Positions 32,242 through 40,704 of a stretch of DNA of 64,000 nt are shown in pieces (position 1 is the first letter of the stretch; every line of letters begins with the position of its first letter). The translations under genes were made by a program, and so were the position numbers. Location: assembly GCF_014197135.1 (NCBI RefSeq), contig NZ_JACIFA010000002.1, positions 62,001 to 126,000 of the forward strand. The letters are read 5' to 3'. Origin of the DNA: Sphingomonas zeae (GTDB lineage Bacteria > Pseudomonadota > Alphaproteobacteria > Sphingomonadales > Sphingomonadaceae). Below the pieces are notes generated by a model. It was not told the DNA's origin and searched no databases. It saw nothing but the letters and a program-made list of their open reading frames with translations.

Positions 32242-33129
32242 ATGCAGACCCGAAACGGCACCCCGGAGGGACCCCTTTCCTTCCAGCGCATGATCCTCAC
32301 CCTCCATGATTATTGGAGCGAGCGGGGATGCGTGATCCTGCAACCTTATGACATGGAAATGGGGGCGGGCACCTTTCACCCCGCGACCACGCTGCGCGCG
32401 CTGGGGCCGGACTCGTGGAACGCCGCCTTCGTCCAGCCTTGCCGCCGCCCGACCGACGGCCGCTATGGCGAGAACCCGAACCGGCTTCAGCATTATTACC
32501 AATATCAGGTGATCCTGAAGCCCTCGCCCGCCGACTTGCAGGACCTGTATCTGGGCAGTCTGGCGGCGATCGGCGTGGACATGACCAAGCACGACATCCG
32601 CTTCGTCGAGGATGACTGGGAAAGCCCGACGCTGGGTGCCTGGGGCCTCGGCTGGGAAGTCTGGTGCGACGGGATGGAGGTGACGCAGTTCACCTATTTC
32701 CAGCAGATGGGCGGATACGACATGAAGCCGGTCGCGGGCGAGCTGACCTACGGGCTCGAACGGCTGGCCATGTACATCCAGGACGTCGACAATGTGTACG
32801 ACCTGCGCTTCAACGATGCGGGCGTGAGTTACGGCGACGTGTTTCTCGAAAACGAGAAGCAGATGTCGACCTGGAACTTCGAGATCGCCGATACCGACAC
32901 GCTGTTCGACGCTTTCCGCAAGGCGGCGGCCGAGTGCGAGCGCTGTCTGGAGGCAAAGCTGCCCATCCCCGCCTATGAACAGGCGATCAAGGCCAGCCAC
33001 ACCTTCAACCTGCTGCAGGCGCGCGGCGTGATCTCGGTGGCGGAGCGCCAGGCCTATATGGGCCGCGTCCGCGATCTGGCGAAGGGCGCGTGCGGCGCCT
33101 GGATGGACAAGAACGGCTGGGCCGCGTGA
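32242..33129 (+). CDS. glyQ: Glycine--tRNA ligase alpha subunit
   Basis: GlyQ is the catalytic alpha subunit of the bacterial alpha2beta2 glycyl-tRNA synthetase. The 295 residues carry the class II elements with [46 protein letters not shown] and [16 protein letters not shown] 32242 precedes the conserved sequence; the in-frame TTG at 32203 is less likely. The stop overlaps the glyS start, so both subunits are made together. Confidence 0.97.
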   Translation: MQTRNGTPEGPLSFQRMILTLHDYWSERGCVILQPYDMEMGAGTFHPATTLRALGPDSWNAAFVQPCRRPTDGRYGENPNRLQHYYQYQVILKPSPADLQDLYLGSLAAIGVDMTKHDIRFVEDDWESPTLGAWGLGWEVWCDGMEVTQFTYFQQMGGYDMKPVAGELTYGLERLAMYIQDVDNVYDLRFNDAGVSYGDVFLENEKQMSTWNFEIADTDTLFDAFRKAAAECERCLEAKLPIPAYEQAIKASHTFNLLQARGVISVAERQAYMGRVRDLAKGACGAWMDKNGWAA

Positions 33130-35222
33130 TGACCGATTTTCTGCTCGAACTTCGCTCCGAAGAAATCCCCGCCCGGATGCAGGCGGGGGCGCGGGAGAAT
33201 CTCGCCAAGCTCTTCGCCGCCGAACTGGCCAAGGCCGGGCTGTCGGCGGGTGAGATCGTCACCTATGCCGGTCCCCGCCGTCTGGCGCTGATCGCGCGTG
33301 GCCTTCCGCCCGCGACCGAGGCGGTGTCGGAGGAAGTGAAGGGGCCGCGTGCGTCGGCGCCGCCGCAGGCGCTCGAGGGCTTCCTGCGCAAGACCGGGCT
33401 GACGCGCGAACAGCTGACCGAGCGTGACGGCGTGCTCTTCGCGATCACCGAAAAGCCCGGTCGTGCGACAGCGCAAGTGCTGGCCGAGGCGATCCCGGCG
33501 ATCGTCCGCGCCTTCCCCTGGCCCAAGTCGATGCGCTGGGGCGCGGAGTCCGCCTCGACCGAGTCGATGCGCTGGGTACGCCCGCTGCACGCGATCGTCG
33601 CTCTGTTCGGCGGCGAGGTGGTGCCGTTCGAGGTCGCCGGGATCACCAGCGGCAATGTCACGCGCGGCCACCGCTTCCATGCGCCTGCCGAGATTCTGCT
33701 GACCGGCGCGGACACCTATGTCGCGCAGTTGCGCGCCGCCAAGGTGCTGGTCGATCAGGACGAGCGCGCCGCGATCATCCGTGCGCGCGCCTCGGCGCTG
33801 GCCGCCGAGGCCGGGCTGGAACTGGTCGAGGATGAAGGGCTGGTTGCTGAGAATGCCGGGCTGACCGAATGGCCGGTGCCGCTGCTCGGCCGCTTCGATG
33901 AGGCTTTCCTCGAGGTGCCGCCCGAAGTCATCCAGCTGACCGCGCGGGTGAACCAGAAATATTTCGTCTGCCGCGATGGTAACGGCAAGCTGGCCAACGC
34001 GTTCGTCTGCACCGCCAATATCGAGGCGACCGATGGCGGCGCGAAGATCGTCGAAGGCAATGGCAAGGTACTCGCCGCCCGCCTGTCCGACGCGCGCTTC
34101 TTCTACGAGACGGACCTGAAAGCGGGCCTGCAAAATTTAGGGTCTAAGCTTGGGCGTTTGATATTCCATGAAAAGCTGGGTGACATGGGCGGTAAAGCCG
34201 AGCGCGTGGCTTGGATTGGTCGTTTGCTAGTTGAGCAGTCCAAAATATTCTCAAATGGTCCCAAGATTGAACCCTTGAGCACGCTTTCGGAAGGTGATCA
34301 GATTCGCCTTATCGAGACCGCAGCGAAACTTTCCAAGAATGACTTGGGAAGTGGTATGGTCGGGGAATTTCCCGAGCTGCAAGGCATAATGGGTGGATAT
34401 TATGCTAATGCTCAGGGCGAAGACCCTCAAGTCGCAGATGCCATTCGCAATCACTACAAGCCAGTTGGAGCGAGCGATGACGTTCCCAATGGACCGATTG
34501 CTATAGCTGTATCGATTGCAGATAAGCTTGATACGATATTGGCTTTCTTTTCGATTGGAGAAAAGCCTACCGGGTCGAAAGATCCATTTGGGTTGCGTCG
34601 CGCAGCCCTTGGTGTCATCCGCACAATCATTGTAAACAAATTACGATTTAGATTGAGAGACGTCTTGGGGCAGGTGCAATTGCCAGGGCTGTCTGTGCCT
34701 GACGTTGATGGTGTCATCGCCTTTTTTATCGACCGATTGAAGGTGCAGCAGCGGGAAGCTGGTGTTCGGCATGACCTGATCGACGCCGTCTTTGCGTTGG
34801 GAGGAGAGTCGGATATGGTTCGCCTTCTTTCGCGCGTCCATGCGCTGCAAGCCTTCGTCACTACCGACGACGGCACCAACCTGCTCGCCGGGTACAAGCG
34901 CGCCGCGAATATCCTGAAGAAGGAAGGCGTCGAGGGCGACCAGAGCTGGACCGCGCCGACCTATACGCTCGAGCCCGCCGAGGCCGATCTGATCGCCGCG
35001 CTCGATGCGGCCGAGCCCAAGGCGGCCGAGGCGGTGAGGGCCGAGGATTTCGAGGCCGCGATGGCCGCGCTCGCCTCGCTTCGCGCGCCGATCGACCGGT
35101 TCTTCGACGATGTCACCGTCAACGACGCCGATCCGGCCAAGCGGACCGCGCGCCTCGCGCTGCTCGCGCGGGTGCGGGCCGCCGTCCATACGGTGGCGGA
35201 TTTCTCCCGGATCGAGGGATGA
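33129..35222 (+). CDS. glyS: Glycine--tRNA ligase beta subunit, mosaic gene
   Basis: GlyS binds tRNA-Gly and supports the alpha subunit. The 697-residue length and the overlap with glyQ are normal, and the frame is intact. The N-terminal third (FLLELRSEEIPARMQ, AESASTESMRWVRPLHAIV) and the C-terminal anticodon-binding part are GC-rich like the rest of the window. Residues about 335-572, which include the HD-like region with EFPELQGIMGGYYA and DPFGLRRAALG, are encoded by an AT-richer stretch with codons such as TTA and ATA that are rare in its neighbours. The protein motifs remain well conserved, so the segment looks like a homologous replacement and not a disruption. Function should be retained. 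Confidence 0.96.
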   Translation: MTDFLLELRSEEIPARMQAGARENLAKLFAAELAKAGLSAGEIVTYAGPRRLALIARGLPPATEAVSEEVKGPRASAPPQALEGFLRKTGLTREQLTERDGVLFAITEKPGRATAQVLAEAIPAIVRAFPWPKSMRWGAESASTESMRWVRPLHAIVALFGGEVVPFEVAGITSGNVTRGHRFHAPAEILLTGADTYVAQLRAAKVLVDQDERAAIIRARASALAAEAGLELVEDEGLVAENAGLTEWPVPLLGRFDEAFLEVPPEVIQLTARVNQKYFVCRDGNGKLANAFVCTANIEATDGGAKIVEGNGKVLAARLSDARFFYETDLKAGLQNLGSKLGRLIFHEKLGDMGGKAERVAWIGRLLVEQSKIFSNGPKIEPLSTLSEGDQIRLIETAAKLSKNDLGSGMVGEFPELQGIMGGYYANAQGEDPQVADAIRNHYKPVGASDDVPNGPIAIAVSIADKLDTILAFFSIGEKPTGSKDPFGLRRAALGVIRTIIVNKLRFRLRDVLGQVQLPGLSVPDVDGVIAFFIDRLKVQQREAGVRHDLIDAVFALGGESDMVRLLSRVHALQAFVTTDDGTNLLAGYKRAANILKKEGVEGDQSWTAPTYTLEPAEADLIAALDAAEPKAAEAVRAEDFEAAMAALASLRAPIDRFFDDVTVNDADPAKRTARLALLARVRAAVHTVADFSRIEG
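34128..34845 (+). other. Low-GC mosaic segment inside glyS
   Basis: Counting 60-base rows, GC is about 47% at 34201, 52% at 34261, 48% at 34381 and 38% at 34501, against roughly two thirds in the flanks. TTA codons at 34137 and 34641 and ATA at 34161 lie inside. Edges are abrupt, near AAAATTTAGGGTC on the left and CGTCACTACCGACG on the right. No transposon ends, repeats or second gene are visible. Homologous recombination from a lower-GC relative is the simplest reading. Confidence 0.75.
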
Positions 35223-35292
35223 ATTGAGCCGGATCGGGAAACGACGTTGCGACGTTCCTGTCTTCCCCTCCGGCAATATCGCCTTATGTACA

Positions 35293-35319
35293 CCGACGCC
35301 TGTGTCCCCAGGGCGTCGG
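35293..35319 (+). promoter_or_regulatory. Hairpin in ppdK leader
   Basis: CCGACGCC and GGCGTCGG pair around an 11-base loop about 30 bases before the ppdK start. There is no T tract. It could be the glyS end hairpin or a leader structure. Confidence 0.35.
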
Positions 35320-35347
35320 ACGTGACGACCAGTAAAGGATCGAACCG

Positions 35348-38008
35348 ATGACCTATGTGTACCGTTTCGGCGGCGGCGTTTCGGACGGCGGCAAGGGGGA
35401 CAAGAACCTTCTCGGCGGGAAGGGCGCCAATCTCGCCGAAATGGCCTCGATCGGGCTGCCCGTGCCACCGGGCTTCACCATCTCGACCGCGATGTGCACC
35501 CGCTATTATGAGGATGGCGAGCAGTTTCCGCAGGAGTTGCGCGACGAGGTCGCGGACGGCATCGCGCATATCGAGGCGGTGACGGAAAAGCGCTTCGGCG
35601 ATCCGGAAAACCCGCTGCTGGTTTCGGTCCGTTCGGGCGCGCGGGTGTCGATGCCGGGCATGATGGACACGGTGCTGAACCTGGGCCTGAACGATGAAAC
35701 CGTCGAAGGGCTGGCGAAGAAGGCGGGCGACGAGCGTTTCGCCTGGGACAGCTATCGCCGCTTCATCCAGATGTATGCCGATGTCGTCCTGGAGCTGGAT
35801 CACGGCGCTTTCGAGGAAGCGCTGGAGATCGCCAAGGAGGATAACGGCTTCACCCTCGATACCGAGATGTCGGCCGAGGACTGGAAGACGCTGGTCACGA
35901 CCTATAAGCGCCTGGTCGAGGAGCAATGGGGCAAGCCCTTCCCGCAGGACGTGCACGACCAGCTCTGGGGCGCGGTCGGCGCGGTGTTCGGGTCGTGGCA
36001 GTCCGAACGCGCCAAGGTCTATCGCCGCCTGAACGACATTCCCGCCGACTGGGGCACCGCCGTCAACGTGCAGGCGATGGTCTTCGGCAATATGGGCGAC
36101 ACCTCGGCGACCGGCGTGGCCTTCACGCGCGATCCTTCCAAGGGCGACCGCGCCTATTATGGCGAGTTCCTGATCAATGCGCAGGGTGAGGACGTGGTGG
36201 CGGGCATCCGCACGCCGCAGTACCTGACCAAGGCCGCGCGCGAGGAAGCGAACGCCAAGCCCGCCTCGATGGAAGAGGCGATGCCCGAGGTCTATGCCGA
36301 GCTGGCCGCCGTGTTCGACCAGCTCGAAACGCATTACCGCGACATGCAGGACATCGAGTTCACGGTCGAACAGGCCAAGCTCTGGATGCTCCAGACCCGC
36401 TCGGGCAAGCGCACCGCCAAGGCGGCGCTGAAGATCGCGGTCGATATGGCGAATGAGGGCCTCATCACCCGCGAGGAAGCGATCGCGCGAGTCGATCCGG
36501 CGGCGCTCGACCAGCTGCTCCACCCGACGCTTGACCCCGATGCCAAGCGCGACGTGCTGACCAAGGGCTTGCCCGCGAGCCCGGGTGCGGCTTCGGGCAA
36601 GGTGGTGTTCGACGCCGATGCCGCCGAGCGCGCGGCGGCGGCGGGCGAGGCGGTGATCCTGGTCCGTGTCGAAACCAGCCCCGAGGATATTCACGGGATG
36701 CACGCGGCGAAGGGCATCCTGACCGCGCGTGGCGGCATGACCAGCCACGCGGCGGTCGTGGCGCGCGGCATGGGGCGGCCCTGCGTCTCAGGCGCGGGCT
36801 CGCTGTCGATCGACAACAAGGCGAAGCTGCTGCGTGTGGGTAGCCGCGAGGTTCGCGAGGGCGACATCCTGACGCTTGACGGTTCGACCGGCGAGGTGAT
36901 GGTTGGTGCGGTCGCGACCGTGCAGCCCGAGCTGGCGGGCGATTTCGCCACGCTGATGGAATGGGCCGATCAGGTCCGGCGTCTGAAGGTGCGCGCGAAT
37001 GCGGAAACCCCGCTCGACTGCCGCACCGCGCGCGAGTTCGGCGCGGAGGGTGTCGGCCTGTGCCGCACCGAGCATATGTTCTTCGATTCGGCACGGATCA
37101 CCGCGGTGCGCCAGATGATCCTGGCCTCGGATGAAGCGGGCCGCCGCGCCGCGCTCGCCAAGCTGCTCCCCGAACAGCGCGCCGACTTCACCGCGATCTT
37201 CGAGGTGATGGCGGGCCTACCGGTAACGGTCCGCCTGCTCGACCCGCCGCTGCACGAGTTCCTGCCGCAGCAGGAAGCCGAGTTCGCCGAAGTCGCGACG
37301 GCGGCGGGCGTCGATGTCGATACGCTGAAGCGCCGGGCGAACGAGCTGCACGAGTTCAACCCGATGCTCGGCCATCGTGGTTGTCGCCTGGGCGTGACGT
37401 ACCCGGAAATCTACGAGATCCAGGCGCGCGCCATCTTCGAGGCGGCGCTCGACGTCGCGGAGAAGTCCGGCGAGGCGCCGATTCCCGAGGTCATGATCCC
37501 TCTGGTCGCCACGCGGCGCGAGCTGGAGCTGATGAAGGCGGTGGTCGACAAGGCCGCACAGGCCGTCTTCGCCGAGCGGGGCAAAACGGTCGAGTATCTG
37601 GTCGGCACCATGATCGAATTGCCGCGCGCCGCGCTGAAGGCGGGCGAGATCGCCGAGGTGGGCGAGTTCTTCTCCTTCGGTACCAACGACCTGACCCAGA
37701 CCACGCTGGGCGTCAGCCGCGACGATGCCGCGCGCTTCCTGGGCGTCTATGTCGAGAAGGGCATCTACGCCAAGGACCCGTTCGTCAGCCTGGATGTCGA
37801 TGGCGTGGGCGAGCTGGTCAGCCTGGCGGCCGAGCGCGGCCGGGCGACGCGGCCCGGCATCAAGCTGGGCATCTGCGGCGAGCATGGCGGCGATCCGGCG
37901 TCGATCGCCTTTTGTGAGACCGTCGGGTTGGATTATGTCTCGGCCAGCCCCTACCGCGTGCCGATCGCGCGGCTCGCGGCGGCGCAGGCGGCGTTGAAGG
38001 CACGGTGA
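35348..38008 (+). CDS. ppdK: Pyruvate, phosphate dikinase
   Basis: PpdK interconverts pyruvate, ATP and phosphate with phosphoenolpyruvate, AMP and pyrophosphate. The 886-residue length fits. Visible domains are the N-terminal ATP-grasp (LLGGKGANLAEMASIGLPVPPGF), the swivelling phosphohistidine domain with GGMTSHAAVVARGMGRPC, where His at about 467 is phosphorylated, and the C-terminal TIM barrel with the PEP-site segment IKLGICGEHGGDP and catalytic Cys near 842. AAAGGA precedes the start. It supports gluconeogenic PEP supply. No regulatory RP-type protein gene is adjacent. Confidence 0.98.
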   Translation: MTYVYRFGGGVSDGGKGDKNLLGGKGANLAEMASIGLPVPPGFTISTAMCTRYYEDGEQFPQELRDEVADGIAHIEAVTEKRFGDPENPLLVSVRSGARVSMPGMMDTVLNLGLNDETVEGLAKKAGDERFAWDSYRRFIQMYADVVLELDHGAFEEALEIAKEDNGFTLDTEMSAEDWKTLVTTYKRLVEEQWGKPFPQDVHDQLWGAVGAVFGSWQSERAKVYRRLNDIPADWGTAVNVQAMVFGNMGDTSATGVAFTRDPSKGDRAYYGEFLINAQGEDVVAGIRTPQYLTKAAREEANAKPASMEEAMPEVYAELAAVFDQLETHYRDMQDIEFTVEQAKLWMLQTRSGKRTAKAALKIAVDMANEGLITREEAIARVDPAALDQLLHPTLDPDAKRDVLTKGLPASPGAASGKVVFDADAAERAAAAGEAVILVRVETSPEDIHGMHAAKGILTARGGMTSHAAVVARGMGRPCVSGAGSLSIDNKAKLLRVGSREVREGDILTLDGSTGEVMVGAVATVQPELAGDFATLMEWADQVRRLKVRANAETPLDCRTAREFGAEGVGLCRTEHMFFDSARITAVRQMILASDEAGRRAALAKLLPEQRADFTAIFEVMAGLPVTVRLLDPPLHEFLPQQEAEFAEVATAAGVDVDTLKRRANELHEFNPMLGHRGCRLGVTYPEIYEIQARAIFEAALDVAEKSGEAPIPEVMIPLVATRRELELMKAVVDKAAQAVFAERGKTVEYLVGTMIELPRAALKAGEIAEVGEFFSFGTNDLTQTTLGVSRDDAARFLGVYVEKGIYAKDPFVSLDVDGVGELVSLAAERGRATRPGIKLGICGEHGGDPASIAFCETVGLDYVSASPYRVPIARLAAAQAALKAR

Positions 38009-38049
38009 TTTTGGGGGAGGGATGTGGCTAGGTTTCGCCCGGCCACTTT

Positions 38050-38250
38050 CCCTCCCCATCCAGTTTCAGGTAAACGATGCCCCGCATCGTTTAGGTCATG
38101 CCGGGGGCATGACCGGCCTGAAACTTGCTTGCGGGAGGGGAGCGTTACTGGGCAACCGTTCCGCTTCCTGAAGAGCCGTAGGCCGCTTTAAACGCTCGAC
38201 GATTCCACTTGGCACGCCCCTCCCGCAGGCGGGAGGGGATGGGGGAGGGC
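38050..38250. repeat. Intergenic palindromic repeat, family 2, with inserted element
   Basis: The left part CCCTCCCC is interrupted, after which TTGCGGGAGGGG resumes; the right part CCCCTCCCGCAGGCGGGAGGGG-ATGGGGGAGGG is intact. A 64-bp structured element interrupts the left arm. The remaining core of about 75 bases is unique. It lies between ppdK and the convergent gene after the pilus operon. Confidence 0.8.
38062..38125. repeat. 64-bp three-way-junction palindromic element
   Basis: The outer stem AGTTTCAGG/CCTGAAACT (38062-38070 and 38117-38125) encloses two perfect hairpins. The first is TAAACGATGC-CCC-GCATCGTTTA at 38071-38093. The second is GGTCATGCC-GGG-GGCATGACC at 38094-38114. Every base but two and the loops is paired. 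It interrupts a family 2 repeat and looks like a small mobile or structured RNA/DNA element. Confidence 0.75.
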
Positions 38251-38284
38251 AGGGTGTCTCACCGAGCCCACCCGACGAAAACCA

Positions 38285-38647
38285 TCACCCGTGTGTCGTC
38301 ACCCGGTTCCCGAAGTCGAACCACCCGCGACGCGCGCCGGCCGGATAGGCCGGACGTGCGGCACTCGCCGCGACCGGACGGTACGCAGCCCGCTCCACCA
38401 CCGGGGCCGCCGCAACCGGCTGGGCGTTCGCAAGCCGCTGGTTCTCACGCTCCAGCTCGGCGATGCGGGCCTGTGCCGCTGACAGCTTGGCCTCGGTATC
38501 CTTGACCTGCGCGGCATGGGCGTCACGCTCGGTGGAATAGCGGGTGCGCCATTTGCGGCCGCCCGGATGGCTTGCCAGCCCGAAGAGCCAACCCGCGATA
38601 AGGACCAGCCCCAGCACGGCGAACTGCGTCGTCGAAGTGAACAGCAT
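38285..38647 (-). CDS. Membrane-anchored coiled-coil protein after the pilus operon
   Basis: A 120-residue protein with one N-terminal helix (FAVLGLVLIAGWLFGLASHPGG), then a charged coiled coil (AAQVKDTEAKLSAAQARIAELERENQRLANA) and an Ala/Pro/Arg-rich tail. It is anchored in the inner membrane with the coil facing either side. The start at 38647 is chosen because the helix follows; an extension to 38692 exists. It lies 80 bases after tadC in the same direction, so it may be the last gene of the pilus transcript, but no pilus family is recognised. Confidence 0.65.
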   Translation of the reverse strand: MLFTSTTQFAVLGLVLIAGWLFGLASHPGGRKWRTRYSTERDAHAAQVKDTEAKLSAAQARIAELERENQRLANAQPVAAAPVVERAAYRPVAASAARPAYPAGARRGWFDFGNRVTTHG

Positions 38648-38726
38648 CGCGTCGATCCCATCCTGTTGAATATGTCTGTTACGACCGATCAACGACTGGA
38701 TTGGATGCTGGTTGCGAAGGCGGGGT

Positions 38727-39719
38727 CTATTGCCCCGCGATCAACGTATCCTTGATCGAGCAGGCGGCTGGCCCCAGGATCACGACGAACAGCACCGGCA
38801 GGATGAACAGGATCAGCGGCACCGTCATGATCGCGGGCAGCCGCGCGGCCTTTTCCTCGGCGCGCATCATGCGTTCGTGGCGGAACTCGGCCGAAAGCAC
38901 GCGAAGCGCGCTGGCGAGTGGCGTCCCGTATTTCTCGGTCTGGATCATCGTGGTGACGACCCCGCGCAACGACTCCAGATTGACCCTCATGGCAAGATTC
39001 TCCAGCGCCTGGCGCCGGTCGGTCAGGAAGCCGAGTTCCACCGACGTCAGCTGGAACTCATCGCCCAGTTCGGGATAGGCGCGGCGCAACTCGCGGGCGA
39101 CGCGGGCAAAGGCGGCGTCGACGGTCAGGCCCGCTTCCGCACAGATGACCATCAGGTCCAGCGCATCGGGCAACCCCTTGCGGATCGCGGCGGTCCGCTT
39201 GTCGACCTGGTTCTTGAGCGCCAGATCGGGCGCCTTGTAGGACAGGACCAGCGTGCCGGCGACGATCATGTAGCGGCTGAAACCGCTCCAGTCGGCGAAG
39301 TCCTCGGTGCCATAGACCCATAGGGCCATGGTGCCGCCCAGCACGATCGGCAGGGCCAGCCGCCCGAAAATCACCGCGACCGCCATTTCCTTCGAACGGA
39401 TACCCGCCTGAAGCAAGCGAATCTGGATCGCCTTGACCTGTTCGTCCTGGAGCATCTTGAAGGTGCTCAGGACCGCGCGCATCCGCTCCAGCAGCGTGGC
39501 GCGGTCGATCAGTTGCGCGCGACGCTTGGGCGCGCTGTCGATCCCGGCCTTGAGTAGTTCGCGCCTCTCGTTGAGCGCGCGGACCCGGCGAGCCATCGGG
39601 TCGCGCGTGCCGATCACGGCATAGCCCGCGACCAGCAGCGCGAAGACGCAGATGCCCCAGAGCAGTGCGGCCAGCGACGCGGGATCAAGGGTAAGAACGG
39701 CGGACGCGGGACTGGTCAT
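38727..39719 (-). CDS. tadC: Tad pilus inner-membrane platform protein TadC
   Basis: TadC, with TadB, forms the inner-membrane platform of the type IVc (Flp) pilus. The 330 residues include two helix pairs and a T2SSF domain with KGLPDALDLMVICAEAGLTVDAAFARVA, the family hallmark. It begins one base after the tadB stop, as in other tad operons. Its expected partner, the CpaF/TadA ATPase, is not encoded in this operon. Confidence 0.93.
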   Translation of the reverse strand: MTSPASAVLTLDPASLAALLWGICVFALLVAGYAVIGTRDPMARRVRALNERRELLKAGIDSAPKRRAQLIDRATLLERMRAVLSTFKMLQDEQVKAIQIRLLQAGIRSKEMAVAVIFGRLALPIVLGGTMALWVYGTEDFADWSGFSRYMIVAGTLVLSYKAPDLALKNQVDKRTAAIRKGLPDALDLMVICAEAGLTVDAAFARVARELRRAYPELGDEFQLTSVELGFLTDRRQALENLAMRVNLESLRGVVTTMIQTEKYGTPLASALRVLSAEFRHERMMRAEEKAARLPAIMTVPLILFILPVLFVVILGPAACSIKDTLIAGQ

Positions 39720-40700
39720 TCAGATCTCGAAACTGATCATGCGGGACATGATGAAAGCGCCCAGGCCCATCCATGCGAAGCCTGCCGCCCCGACCAGCAT
39801 CAGGCGCGGATCGACGAAGAAGCGCGCCATATAGGGCTGGTTTATCATCCAGATCATGCCGAAGACGGCAAAGGGCAGGACGCCGATAATATAGGCCGAC
39901 GCCTTGGATTCGGACGACATCGCCTTGATCTTCAGCTTCATCTGCGCGCGCTTGCGCAACACCTCGGCGAGGTTGGCCAGCGTCTCGGCCAGGTTGCCGC
40001 CGGTTTCGCGCTGGATGGCGATGGCGATGACGAAGAAGCGGAATTCGGCAATATCGAGCCGGTCCGCAGTATCCTGAAGCGCGGCGTCCATGCTGCGGCC
40101 GATCCGCATCCGGTCGGTGACGGCACGGAATTCCTCGCCCACCGGGCCGGGAATCTCCAGTGCAACGACCGCCATCGTCTCGGAGACCGGCAGGCCCGAG
40201 CGCAGGCCGCGGACGAGCAGGTCGATGGCATCGGGAAAGCGGATGACGAACTTGTTGCACCGTTTGGCAATCATTCGCCCGACGATGATATGCGGCATCC
40301 AGAGCCCGAGCAGGACGCCGAGCAGCAGCGCGCTGAAGAAGGACAGGCCAAGGATCATGAACAGGATCAGAAGGCCGAACGCCAGCCCCGCGCTCGCCAT
40401 CCCATATTGGCCGACGGTCCAGTCGCGCCCGGTGCGATCCAGCCGCGTCGCCAGCTTCGCCGGGTTGGGGAGCAGGCGAGCGAATGCCTTGTCCATCCGC
40501 GTGTCCCCGGCCAGCGCGATACCGCGCGAAGCGGCGACCGCCTCCATCGGCTTGCCGACATCGAGTGCGACGCGGCCGCGCAGTCCCGCCAGCCGCCGCG
40601 TCTGGCCGCGGGACCGGCCGGGGGCGGAAAACGCTGCCATGGTCAGCATCAGCGTCAGAAAGACGCCGAGAGCCAGGATCAGGGTCGTCGCGTTCGACAT
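39720..40700 (-). CDS. tadB: Tad pilus inner-membrane platform protein TadB
   Basis: TadB has 326 residues: an N-terminal helix (LILALGVFLTLMLTMAAFS), a basic cytoplasmic region, and a T2SSF domain with RFPDAIDLLVRGLRSGLPVSETMAVV and ETGGNLAETLANLAEVLRKR. Further helices surround the domain. It starts four bases after the cpaE stop, although in most tad operons the cpaF ATPase gene separates these two. Otherwise length and order are normal. Confidence 0.93.
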   Translation of the reverse strand: MSNATTLILALGVFLTLMLTMAAFSAPGRSRGQTRRLAGLRGRVALDVGKPMEAVAASRGIALAGDTRMDKAFARLLPNPAKLATRLDRTGRDWTVGQYGMASAGLAFGLLILFMILGLSFFSALLLGVLLGLWMPHIIVGRMIAKRCNKFVIRFPDAIDLLVRGLRSGLPVSETMAVVALEIPGPVGEEFRAVTDRMRIGRSMDAALQDTADRLDIAEFRFFVIAIAIQRETGGNLAETLANLAEVLRKRAQMKLKIKAMSSESKASAYIIGVLPFAVFGMIWMINQPYMARFFVDPRLMLVGAAGFAWMGLGAFIMSRMISFEI

Positions 40701-40704
40701 GCCG

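Noticed and set aside
34961..36748. Long minus-strand frame opposite glyS and ppdK
   Set aside because: It spans two real genes on the other strand and has the composition of a third-position shadow.
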